A stretch of DNA of 64,000 bases from Pseudonocardia sp. ICBG1293 (lineage in GTDB: Bacteria > Actinomycetota > Actinomycetes > Mycobacteriales > Pseudonocardiaceae): NCBI RefSeq assembly GCF_020131355.1, contig NZ_JAHLEL010000053.1, positions 307,833 to 371,832 on the forward strand, in the 5' to 3' direction. This document shows, piece after piece, positions 56,381-64,000 of the stretch (within the stretch, counting starts at the first letter, position 1; each line of letters starts with the position of its first letter). A program made the translations under genes and the position numbers. The notes under the pieces were generated by a model, which worked only from the letters and a program-made list of their open reading frames with translations, was not told the origin of the DNA and did no database searches.

Positions 56381-56616
56381 CAGACCTTCACCCCGTTCGC
56401 CCGGATCTTCGCGACCGCGGCGGCGACGCCGATCCGGTCCACCGTCCTGATCCCCTTCACCGAGAGCCTCAGCCTCACCCAGCGGTTCTCCTCGGCCAGC
56501 CAGTAGCGGCGGGTCTGCACGTTGGGGTCCCAGCGCCGGCTGGTGCGCCGGTGGGAGTGCGAGACCGACCTGCCGAACCCGGGCTCGCGGCCGGTGAGGT
56601 CACAGCGCCTCGACAT
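56380..56616 (-). CDS. rpmB: 50S ribosomal protein L28, zinc-independent (C-) paralogue
   Basis: 78-aa L28 with a single cysteine (Cys5) instead of the two CxxC pairs of the C+ form. GFGRSVSHSHRRTSRRWDPNVQ identifies the family. Start overlaps or touches neighbours (rpsR stop four bases away). Part of the zinc-starvation cassette. Confidence 0.93.
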   Translation of the reverse strand: MSRRCDLTGREPGFGRSVSHSHRRTSRRWDPNVQTRRYWLAEENRWVRLRLSVKGIRTVDRIGVAAAVAKIRANGVKV

Positions 56617-56619
56617 CGG

Positions 56620-56862
56620 TCACCGCCCCGCGTGCGGGTAGGGCAGCAGGGCCATCTCCCGCGCGTTGCGGATCGCGGTGGCCACCCGCCGCTGCTGCTG
56701 ACCGGTGAGACCGGTCACCCGGCGGGCGCGGATCTTGCCGCGGTCGGAGATGAACGTGCGCAGCAGCGCGGCGTCCTTCCAGTCCACGTGCTCGATCCCG
56801 CGCTGCTTCAGCGGGTTGGCCTTGCGGCGCGGCGTGCGCACCGGCTTGCCCCGTGCGGGCAT
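56620..56862 (-). CDS. rpsR: 30S ribosomal protein S18, zinc-independent (C-) paralogue
   Basis: 80-aa S18 without cysteine: core DAALLRTFISDRGKIRARRVTGLTGQQQRRVATAI. In the C+ form four cysteines bind zinc near the N-terminus; here the N-terminus is MPARGKPVRTPRRKANP. It overlaps the rpmG2 stop by one base. Confidence 0.94.
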   Translation of the reverse strand: MPARGKPVRTPRRKANPLKQRGIEHVDWKDAALLRTFISDRGKIRARRVTGLTGQQQRRVATAIRNAREMALLPYPHAGR

Positions 56863-57029
56863 CAGCGCTCCTCCTTGAACTCGACGTGCCTGCGGATCCT
56901 CGGGTCGTACTTGCGCAGTACCAGGCGGTCCGGGTCGTTGCGGCGGTTCTTGCGGGTCACGTAGGTGGTGCCCGTCCCCGCCGTCGAGCGCAGCTTCACG
57001 ATCGGCCGGACGTCGGTCGACTTGGCCAT
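56862..57029 (-). CDS. rpmG: 50S ribosomal protein L33, zinc-independent (C-) paralogue
   Basis: 55-aa L33 with no cysteine; the positions of the two CxxC pairs in the C+ copy (55553-55720) are replaced (LRSTAGTGTTYVTRKNRRNDPDRL, DPRIRRH). GGAGGGG lies before the ATG. First gene of the leftward C- operon, 19 bases from the Zur-box-like site. Confidence 0.94.
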   Translation of the reverse strand: MAKSTDVRPIVKLRSTAGTGTTYVTRKNRRNDPDRLVLRKYDPRIRRHVEFKEER

Positions 57030-57048
57030 CGCACCCCTCCTCTCAACA

Positions 57049-57063
57049 TGGGAATCGTTTTCG
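57049..57063. promoter_or_regulatory. Zur-box-like operator in the divergent C- promoter
   Basis: TGGGAATCGTTTTCG, a 15-base site close to the actinobacterial Zur consensus (TGAAAATCATTTTCA type): the central AAT..TTTTC matches. It lies between rpmG (start 57029) and the Mrf-like gene (start 57111). For the plus strand it overlaps TCAACA (57043-57048) and TACGCT (57066-57071), a plausible -35/-10 pair at 17 bases. Zinc-bound Zur would repress both directions. Confidence 0.65.
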
Positions 57064-57110
57064 TTTACGCTACACCGGACCGTGACCACGTCCGACTCCG
57101 GGAGGAAGTC

Positions 57111-58364
57111 ATGACCGAGCTGGTGGTCCTGTGCGGGACCGAGCGCGACGGGGTGGACGCGACGATCACCCGGATGCGCGAGCTCGACCCGGGGGTCGTC
57201 GTGCTCCACCACGACCTGCGCGACCTGGGCCGTGGCCTGGTGCACCGGCGGCTGCGCACCCGGGGCGACGACGAGCGCACCGTGCTGGAGCTCGCGCACG
57301 GCTGCGTCAGCTGCACGATCCGGGAGGACGTGCTGCCGACGCTCGCCGCGCTGGCCGGGACCGTCGACCGCGTCGTCCTGCACCTGGACCCGCGGCTGGA
57401 GCCCGAGCCGGTGTGCTGGGCGCTCGGGTCGGTGCTGTTCGAGCCCGGCGGCGGCCGGGAGCCGTGCACCGCCGTCGACCTCGTCGACCTGCGCGGGGTG
57501 GTGGCCGTGCTCGACCCGGACACCTGGCTGGAGGACGCGACCGGCGAGGCGACGCTGCCCGAGCGCGGCCTGTCCACGCTGCCCGAGGACGAGCGGACGG
57601 TCGCCCAGCTGGCCGTCGGGCAGGCCGAGTTCGCCGACGTCCTGGTGCTGACCCGCCCGATCGGGCCGGGCGGCGCGGACCGGACCGCCGCCGTCCTGGA
57701 CCGGCTGTGCCCGACCGCGCCCCGGCTGCTCGCCGGCCGCGCGGACCACCGGGTGTTCTGCGACGGGCTCGGCCCCGGGTCCCGCCGCGGCGTGCCCGGC
57801 GGGGTGCACGACCCGTTGCTGCGCGGCACACCACCGCTGGAGCCCGACAGCGGCGTCCGCACCCTGGTGTTCTCCGCCCGCCGCCCGTTCCACCCGGACC
57901 GGCTGCACGACGCGATCGACAGCCTGCTCGACGGGGTCGTACGGGCCCGCGGACGGGTCTGGCTCGCCACCCGTCCCGACGCGGTGCTGTGGGTGGAGAG
58001 CGCCGGCGGTGGCATGCGGATCGGCCACGCGGGCGACTGGCTGACGGACGCCGACGAGCAGGCCTGGACCGAGGCCGGCGACCAGCGGCGGGCGCTGGCC
58101 GCGCTGGCCTGGCACCCGCGCTGGGGCGACCGCGCCCAGGACCTCGTGGCCATCTGCCACGAGGCCGACCCCGACGAGATCGACGCCGCGCTGCGGTCCG
58201 CGCTGCTCACCGACGCCGAGATCGCCGCGGGCGAGGACGCCTGGACCGCCCTGCCCGACCCCTTCGGCTGGGCCCACGACGAGCCCTGCGCCGAGGCCGA
58301 GCCCGTGGGGCCGGCCGCCCTGGACGACCCCACCGTCCGTCCCGACCGAGAAGGAGACCTCTGA
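57111..58364 (+). CDS. mrf: Mrf/CobW-like protein of the zinc-starvation ribosome cassette
   Basis: 417 aa, similar along its length to M. tuberculosis Rv0106 as I remember it (AHGCVSCTIRED; GQAEFADVLVL; FSARRPFHPDRLHDAIDSLLDGVVR; LWVESAGGGMR). COG0523/CobW-like proteins are GTPase metal chaperones. Here the Walker A motif is missing: the N-terminus reads VVLCGTERDGVDA. The CxCC motif is CVSC (C65, C68). In mycobacteria the C- operon homologue, Mrf, recruits the hibernation factor Mpy to zinc-starved ribosomes; this gene is a likely counterpart. GGAGGAAG precedes the ATG. Stop overlaps rpmF. Confidence 0.85.
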   Translation: MTELVVLCGTERDGVDATITRMRELDPGVVVLHHDLRDLGRGLVHRRLRTRGDDERTVLELAHGCVSCTIREDVLPTLAALAGTVDRVVLHLDPRLEPEPVCWALGSVLFEPGGGREPCTAVDLVDLRGVVAVLDPDTWLEDATGEATLPERGLSTLPEDERTVAQLAVGQAEFADVLVLTRPIGPGGADRTAAVLDRLCPTAPRLLAGRADHRVFCDGLGPGSRRGVPGGVHDPLLRGTPPLEPDSGVRTLVFSARRPFHPDRLHDAIDSLLDGVVRARGRVWLATRPDAVLWVESAGGGMRIGHAGDWLTDADEQAWTEAGDQRRALAALAWHPRWGDRAQDLVAICHEADPDEIDAALRSALLTDAEIAAGEDAWTALPDPFGWAHDEPCAEAEPVGPAALDDPTVRPDREGDL

Positions 58365-58543
58365 TGGCCGTTCCCAAGCGACGGATGTCGCGATCGAACA
58401 CCCGGCACCGCCGCTCGCAGTGGCGGGCGGCCCCGCCCGACCTGGTCCCGGTCACCCTCCAGGGGCGCCGGCACCTCGTGCCCCGCGCACTGGTCCCCGC
58501 CTACCGCCGGGGCCTGCTCCCCCCGCCAGCCGGGCGGGACTGA
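58364..58543 (+). CDS. rpmF: 50S ribosomal protein L32, zinc-independent (C-) paralogue
   Basis: 59-aa L32 without cysteine (MAVPKRRMSRSNTRHRRSQWRA start is diagnostic). The C+ form would carry four zinc cysteines in its second half; here this reads PVTLQGRRHLVPRALVPAYRRG. The ATG overlaps the mrf stop (TGATG), so L32 is translationally coupled to the Mrf-like protein. Confidence 0.93.
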   Translation: MAVPKRRMSRSNTRHRRSQWRAAPPDLVPVTLQGRRHLVPRALVPAYRRGLLPPPAGRD

Positions 58544-58634
58544 GGGCACCCCTTACGCCGGGCCCCGGGTGCTCCGCGCGGACGGCGTGGACACCCGATG
58601 CCCGGGCGGCCCCCTCAGCCGCAGTGTCGTCGCC

Positions 58635-58883
58635 ATGCTGATGACACACATCCCGATGGACCACCTCGTCGCCCTCGCCGAGCAGCGCCGGGACCGGCTG
58701 CGGGAGGAGGCGGACCGGTACCGCACACAGCGGCTGCTGCGCGGGGCGGCCGGCCCGTCGGCGCCGCGACGGCTGTGGCTGCGGCTGCGGGCCCGGCGCA
58801 CCGCCTCCGGCCGGGCGCGCCCGGGCGCCGGGGGAGCCGGGCCCGCGGCCGGCCCGTGCGCCGCGGCCGCGCCGCGTGCCTGA
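58635..58883 (+). CDS. Small hypothetical protein
   Basis: 82 aa starting MLMTHIPMDHLVALAEQRRDRLREEADRYRTQRLL, an amphipathic and strongly charged helix, followed by an Arg/Ala/Gly-rich end. No signal or membrane segment. It lies 91 bases after rpmF and could belong to its transcript. I do not recognise it; the second half may be ordinary high-GC random coding, so the gene is tentative. Confidence 0.4.
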   Translation: MLMTHIPMDHLVALAEQRRDRLREEADRYRTQRLLRGAAGPSAPRRLWLRLRARRTASGRARPGAGGAGPAAGPCAAAAPRA

Positions 58884-58956
58884 GCCCCGCACCGGGGAAG
58901 ACGCCGCCGTCGCGGTGACCGCGGGAGTGTCGGTGGCGCGTGCCACGATGCGCCCC

Positions 58957-61900
58957 ATGACCGCGGAGGGGGCCCACGGGACCGGTGCCACCGGACCGGG
59001 GACGGACGAGCTGGTGGGGCGGGCCGGCGAGCTCGCCGCGCTGCTCCGCGACCTCGACGCGGCCCGGGGCGGGAACGCCCGCGCCGTGCTGCTCGCCGGG
59101 GACGCGGGGATCGGCAAGTCCCGGCTCGCCACCGCGCTCGGCCGGGCCGCGGCGGGGGCCGGTGTGCAGGTCGTCGTCGGGCGCTGTCTCGACGCGGGCG
59201 GCTCCGCGCTCCCCTACCTGCCGTTCTCCGAGGTGCTCGCCGCGCTGGCCCACGCCGGCACCCCGCTGCGGCCGGTGCTGCACGGGCTCCTGCCCGGAGC
59301 CGAGGAGGCGCCGCGGCCCACCGCGGGCGACGGCGACTCCGGGCGGCTGCAGGTGTTCGACGCGGTGGCCGGCGCGGTCCGCGACGCGGCCGCCGGGGCA
59401 CCGCTGCTCGTCGTGCTGGAGGACCTGCACTGGGCGGACCGTTCCACCCGCGAGCTGCTCGCCTTCCTGCTCGCCCGGCTGGGCTCCCAGCGGCTGCTGG
59501 TGCTGGGCACCTACCGCTCCGACGACCTGCACCGCAGGCATCCGCTGCGCGCCTCGCTGGCCGAGCTCGTCCGCCTGCCCTCCGTGCGCCGGGTCGAGCT
59601 CGGCCCGCTCTCCCCCGACGCCGCGCTGGCCCTGGTCCGGGCCCGGGCGGCCACCGGGGGTGTCGACGAGGCCACCCTGCGCCGGATCGCCGCCCGCAGC
59701 GAGGGCAACGCCTTCTACGCCGAGGAGCTCGTCGCGGCCGGCTCCGACGGCCTGCCGGGCGGGCTGGCCGACGTGCTGCTGACCCGGCTGGACCGGCTCG
59801 GCGGGCCGGCACGCGCGGTGCTGCGGATCGCCTCGCTGGCCGAGCGGAGCATCTCCCACGACCTGCTGCGCGAGGCGTCCGAGCTGTCCGGTGCGGACCT
59901 GGACGCCGGGCTGCGCGAGGCGGTGTCCCACCACCTGCTCGTCCCGGACCCGGCCCCCGGCACGGAGTCCTACGCCTTCCGGCACGCCCTGCTGCGCGAG
60001 GCCGTGCACGACGACCTGCTCCCGGGCGAGCGGGTACGGCTGCACGCACGGCTCACCGAGCTGCTGGCCCGCCGGGACGGCGACCCCGGGGTGGCGCCGC
60101 GCTCGCCCGGCACGCACTGGCCGCGCACGACCTGCCGCGGGCGCTCGCGGCGTCGGTCCGGGCGGCCGAGGAGGCCCACCGCAGGCACGGACCGGCCGAG
60201 ATGCTCGTCCACGCGGAGCGGGCGCTGGAGCTGTGGTCCGCCGTCGAGGACCCGGAGCGGCTCACCGGAACCACCGAGAGCGCCCTGACCCGGGAGGCCG
60301 CCTGGGCGGCGAGCGCCTCGGGCGACCCGGACCGCGGTACCGCTCTGGGGGCCCGCGCCGTCCGGGTCGCCGACCTCACCGAGGGGCCGGCCGCCCGGGC
60401 CGAGGCCCGCCGGCACTACGCGATGCGGCTGCTCGACGACGGCGCGCGGCTCGACGCGGCGGTGGCCGCCGCCGCCGAGGCCGTCGCGCTGCAGGCCGGG
60501 GACCCGCCCGGCACGGACCTCGCGTGGTCGCACGCCGTGCTCGCGCGGGCGCACCTGAGCGCCGACCACGCCGAACCCGCCTGGTCGCACGCCCGGCAGT
60601 CGCTGGCGGTCGCCCGCGCCGTGCACGAGTCCGCGCCACCGGTCGAGGGGTCGGCCGAGTACCGCCACCTCAGCGCGGTGTGCGCCGACGCGCTGATCAC
60701 CCTGGCCTTCTGCGCCCGGATGGAGGGGGACCCGCAGGCGGCCCGGGAGCGGCTCGCCGGGGCGGCCTCGCTCGCGGCGGCCTCCGGGAACCGGGTCGTC
60801 GAGCTGCGCACGGTGTGGAACCGCGGGGTGTCGTTCATCGAGGACGGCATGCTCGACGCCGCGGCGGACGAGCTCGCCGAGGGAGCCCGCCGGTCCGCCG
60901 AGTACGGCCTGCTCTGGGGCGGGTACGGGCTGGAGTTCCGGGTCGCGCTGGTGCGCGTCGACGTGCAGCGCGGGGAGTGGGACGCCGCCGCCCGGACCGC
61001 CGCCGATGCCGACCCCACACTGCCGTTGCGCGTCACCGGGCTGCTCGCGTCGGCGGGAGCGCTGGTCGCCGTGTTCCGCGGGGACCTCGACGACGCCGAG
61101 GAGCTGCTCGCCGCGCTGGCCGTGGAGCCACCGGCGCACGACCAGGCCGCGCTGCTGCAGGGCGTCGTCGGGGCCGAGTCGGCGCGCTGGCGCGGGGACC
61201 CGGCGCTCGCCGTGGACCGGGTCGCCGCCGCACTCGGGGTGTTGCGCGCGGAGTATCCGCACCACCTGGGCGAGCTCGTGCTGTGCGCACTGGGCGCGGC
61301 CGCCCGCGCCGACCTCGCGGAGGCCGCGCGCACCGCGGGGGATCCGGCGGCCTGCGCCGCGCACGCCGCGGCCGCGGCCGGGCTCGCCGACGAGGCCGCG
61401 CTGACCGCCGAACGCGGGCTGCCCCGCGGCACCACGGTCGGGCCGGAGGGCCGGGCCTGGCTGGCCAGGGCCCGCGCGGAGGCCGCACGGGCGGGCGGCG
61501 ACGCGGCACCGTCGGTGTGGGATGTGGCCGTGGAGACCTTCGCCGGCTACGGGGACGGCTACCGCGCGGCGGAGGCCCGGTGGCGGCAGGCCGGGGCCCT
61601 CCTCGCACGGGCGCACCGCGGTGGCCACGACGACCGCGGGGAGGCCGACCGCCGCGCCGCCGCCGAGGACCTGGCCGTCGCCGCGGCCGAGGCCGACCGG
61701 CTCGGCGCCCGCCCGCTGGCCGACGCGGTCGCCGCGCTGCGCCTGCGGGCGGGCGAGGGCCGTCCCCGTCCCGGTCCGGAGCCCGGTGCGGGCGGTTCCC
61801 CGCTCACCCCGCGCGAGCACGCGGTGCTGGAGCTGGTCGCGCACGGTCTCACCAACCGGGCCGTCGGCGAGCGGCTGTTCATCTCCGAGAAGACCGTGAG

Positions 61901-62000
61901 CGTGCACCTGTCCCGGGCGATGGCCAAGCTCGGCGCCTCGGGCCGCACCGAGGCGGTCGCCCTCGCCCACTCCCGGGGCCTGCTCGCACCGCGGGACTGA
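58957..62000 (+). pseudogene. LAL-type LuxR transcriptional regulator with AAA ATPase, frameshifted
   Basis: Part 1 (58957 to about 60090) has an N-terminal AAA/NACHT-like ATPase: Walker A GDAGIGKS and Walker B LLVVLEDLHWAD. Part 2 (about 60096-62000) continues in another frame with a tetratricopeptide-like helical middle and a LuxR helix-turn-helix (TPREHAVLELVAHGLTNRAVGERLFISEKTVSVHLSRAMAKLG). The switch is near 60091-60100; one missing base there breaks a protein of about 1014 aa, the normal LAL size. Start ATG is 58957 (or 58948). Genuine inactivation and sequence error are both possible. Targets unknown. Confidence 0.8.
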
Positions 62001-62176
62001 GTCCGCGGCGCCACCCACCCCCGCCGGCCGGTCCCCGCACCGCGGGCCGCCCTCCGGCGCCCCGGGTTGTCCCGTCCGGACCGCACCGGGCCCCCGCGGG
62101 CCGTGACGTGCGCCACCCGGCGTGCCTAGGGTCGGCCGTACGCACGTCACCGGCAGACCGATGGAGGTCACGTCGC

Positions 62177-62239
62177 ATGGTCGTCCACGGGGTCGTCCCG
62201 CCGTCCCGGACCGGCAGCGGGACGGAGGTGACCGCATGA
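62177..62239 (+). CDS. Possible 20-aa leader peptide before the acyl-CoA ligase
   Basis: Short frame MVVHGVVPPSRTGSGTEVTA. It has GGAGGT eight bases upstream, and its stop overlaps the next gene's start (ATGA). This is an arrangement expected of translational coupling. It may be a real small gene or chance. No family known. Confidence 0.3.
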   Translation: MVVHGVVPPSRTGSGTEVTA

Positions 62240-63936
62240 TCGCCCGCTCCCCCGCCCCGGCCCTGGACGTGCCCGCCCTGCCTGCCTCGGCGACGCTGCG
62301 TGGCGCCGCCGAACGGTTCGGTGACGACACAGTGCTGCACCAGGGCGGGCACGAGCTCTCCTTCCGTGGGCTGCTGGCCCGCGCGGCGGCGTTCGCGCAC
62401 GCGCTGCACGCCGACGGGATCGGCCGCGGCGACGTCGTCGCCCTGCACCTGCCGAACTGCCCGCAGTACGCCCTCGCCTACTGGGGAACGCTGCTGGCCG
62501 GGGCGACCGTCACCCCGGCGAACCCGCTGCTGGCCCCGGACGACCTCGGCGCGCAGCTCGCCGACGCGGGGGCCGCCGTCGTCGTCAGCTGGGAGGCGGC
62601 ACTGCCCGCGGTGCTCGCCGCACGGCCCGGGACGTCGCTGAAGCGACTGCTCGCCACCGGTGCCCACGGTGACCCGGAACTGCTGCCGGCGGAGGTCACC
62701 GGGCTCTCCGCCCACCTCGACGGCAGGCCGACCACCCCGCCCGGCACGGACCTGGAGCTGGATCCGGACCGCGACCTCGCCCACCTGGCCTACACCGGCG
62801 GCACCACCGGCCGGTCCAAGGGCGTCCGGGTCACCCATCGGCACGCGCTCACCAACGCGTTGCAGGCGGCGTGCTGGGGCACCGGAGCCCGGCCGGACGT
62901 GACGACCACCGCCCACGGGCCCGGCGTCGTCCTGGCCGACCCCGGCCCCGCGTCGGAGTTCCCGACCCCGATCGGCACCGGCCGGGCGATCGGGATCGCC
63001 CCCTGGTTCCACGCGATGGGCACGATCGGCGGTCTCCACGTGCCCCTGCTCACCGGGACGACGACGATCGTGCACGCCCGTTTCGACCCGCGCGCCTACC
63101 TGGCCGACGCCACCCGCTTCGCCGTCACCTCGCTGTCCGGGGCGCCGCCGGTGTACGCCGCGCTGCTCGCCCACCGCGACGCGGCCGGGGACCTGTCCTC
63201 GGTGCGGTCGCTGACCTCGGGGGCGGCGCCGCTGCCGACCGAGATCATCCGGGCGCTGCGCGACTGGCTCGGCGAGGACCTGGTCGTCTCCGAGGGCTAC
63301 GGCCTGACCGAGGTCACGATGGCCGCCACCCTCGGTCCCGCCGCCCGGTCCGCGGACCGGCGCCCGGGCACGGTCGGGCTACCGATCGCGGGCACCGAGA
63401 TCCGGGTCTCCGGCCCGGACGGCGAGGAACTCCCCGCCGGCGCCGAGGGCGAGGTGTGGATCCGCGGGCCGCAGGTCACCGGCGGGTACCACCGCCGCCC
63501 CGCCGAGACCGCGGCCGCCTTCGACGGCGACGGCTGGCTGCACACCGGCGACGTCGGAGTCCTGGACGACGACGGCTACCTGCGCATCGTCGACCGGCTC
63601 AAGGACATGCTGCTCCACAAGGGGTACAACGTGTACCCGCGCGATCTGGAGGAGCGGCTGCTGGCGCTGCCGGGCGTGACCGGCGCCGCCGTCGTCGGCC
63701 GGCCGGTGGGGGTCGCCGGCGAGCACCCGGTCGCGTTCCTGACCATCGCTGCGGACGCCGACGGGGACGCGGTCCGCGCCGCCGTCGACGGGCTGAACGA
63801 GCACCTGCTGCCCTACCAGCGGCTGCGGGAGGTGCACCTCGTCGGAACGATCCCGGTCTCCGCGGCGGGGAAGGTGCTCAAGCGGGATCTGCGCGAGCAG
63901 CTGCCACCCCTGCCCGGAGACGTGCCGAAGGAGTGA
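62236..63936 (+). CDS. Acyl-CoA synthetase / class I adenylate-forming ligase (second)
   Basis: 566-aa ANL ligase: P-loop YTGGTTGRSKG (186-196), SEGYGLTE, DRLKDMLLHKGYNVYPRDLE hinge, and acylation lysine in GKVLKR (K546). An insert around residues 219-255 (HGPGVVLADPGPASEFPTPIGTG) is longer than in typical fatty-acyl ligases. GGAGGTG precedes the ATG by five bases. It follows the LAL regulator in the same direction with a 235-base gap. Substrate unknown; could take long or aromatic acids. Confidence 0.9.
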   Translation: MIARSPAPALDVPALPASATLRGAAERFGDDTVLHQGGHELSFRGLLARAAAFAHALHADGIGRGDVVALHLPNCPQYALAYWGTLLAGATVTPANPLLAPDDLGAQLADAGAAVVVSWEAALPAVLAARPGTSLKRLLATGAHGDPELLPAEVTGLSAHLDGRPTTPPGTDLELDPDRDLAHLAYTGGTTGRSKGVRVTHRHALTNALQAACWGTGARPDVTTTAHGPGVVLADPGPASEFPTPIGTGRAIGIAPWFHAMGTIGGLHVPLLTGTTTIVHARFDPRAYLADATRFAVTSLSGAPPVYAALLAHRDAAGDLSSVRSLTSGAAPLPTEIIRALRDWLGEDLVVSEGYGLTEVTMAATLGPAARSADRRPGTVGLPIAGTEIRVSGPDGEELPAGAEGEVWIRGPQVTGGYHRRPAETAAAFDGDGWLHTGDVGVLDDDGYLRIVDRLKDMLLHKGYNVYPRDLEERLLALPGVTGAAVVGRPVGVAGEHPVAFLTIAADADGDAVRAAVDGLNEHLLPYQRLREVHLVGTIPVSAAGKVLKRDLREQLPPLPGDVPKE

Positions 63937-64000
63937 CGCTCGACCACTGTGCGTGCACGCGCGAGCGCTGAGCGGGTGGGACGATACGTCCGATGGGTGG

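Noticed and set aside
58957..62000. LAL regulator as sign of an antibiotic gene cluster
   Set aside because: No polyketide synthase, NRPS or tailoring set is next to it; only an acyl-CoA ligase follows.
63937..64000. Start of another gene (ATG at 63993)
   Set aside because: Only eight bases of the frame are in the window; nothing can be said about it.

Overview
This is a high-GC actinobacterial chromosome segment of about 64 kb. The gene content and order point to the Pseudonocardiales, most likely a Pseudonocardia-like organism; the family and genus are my inference, because no marker here fixes them. About half of the window is core translation and transcription machinery, mostly on the minus strand. 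Read in the minus direction, the order broadly matches the Mycobacterium tuberculosis block from rpmG2-hadAB-trpT-secE-nusG-rplKA through rplJL, mkl, rpoBC and rpsL-rpsG-fusA-tuf to the S10 ribosomal operon.

Layout by plus-strand coordinate: the S10/spc ribosomal operon (1-7980, minus, from the start of rplR back to rpsJ); the str operon tuf-fusA-rpsG-rpsL (8472-12806, minus) with a clear promoter at 13126-13155; a lone HSL-type esterase (plus); rpoC-rpoB (minus) with a promoter and a folded leader; a cyclase/acyl-CoA-ligase operon (plus); rplL-rplJ (minus); a complete mce lipid-import operon (26468-38588, minus: MceG ATPase, YrbEA, YrbEB, MceA-F, two Mce-associated proteins); and a TetR plus aldehyde dehydrogenase pair. 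Next comes a plus-strand operon encoding SCP2, SDR, cytochrome P450 and F420-type oxidoreductase (41073-44593), an NDMA-type alcohol dehydrogenase, a divergent histidine kinase and response regulator, a TetR next to a frameshifted quinone oxidoreductase, a second SCP2 protein, and an alpha-methylacyl-CoA racemase. Then rplA-rplK-nusG-secE-tRNA-Trp and hadB-hadA-rpmG-tRNA-Met-tRNA-Thr (all minus).

From 56075 to 58543 lies a zinc-starvation ribosome cassette. It holds cysteine-free paralogues of S14, S18 and L33 plus an L28 with a single cysteine (minus), and, divergently, an Mrf/CobW-like protein without a P-loop together with a cysteine-free L32 (plus). A Zur-box-like palindrome sits between the two arms. 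The primary zinc-binding S14 (1147-1332) and L33 (55553-55720) are in the same window, so both the C+ and C- versions are visible. The window ends with a LAL-type LuxR regulator broken by a frameshift and another acyl-CoA ligase.

The accessory genes share one theme: import of hydrophobic substrates (mce), activation (two acyl-CoA ligases), hydroxylation (P450), branched-chain epimerisation (racemase), alcohol and aldehyde oxidation, and SCP2-type lipid-carrier proteins. This suggests uptake and degradation of sterol-like or methyl-branched lipids, which is inference. The most unusual single observation is in RpoC: the trigger-loop histidine, almost invariant in bacterial RNA polymerase, reads as lysine here (codon 15384-15386).
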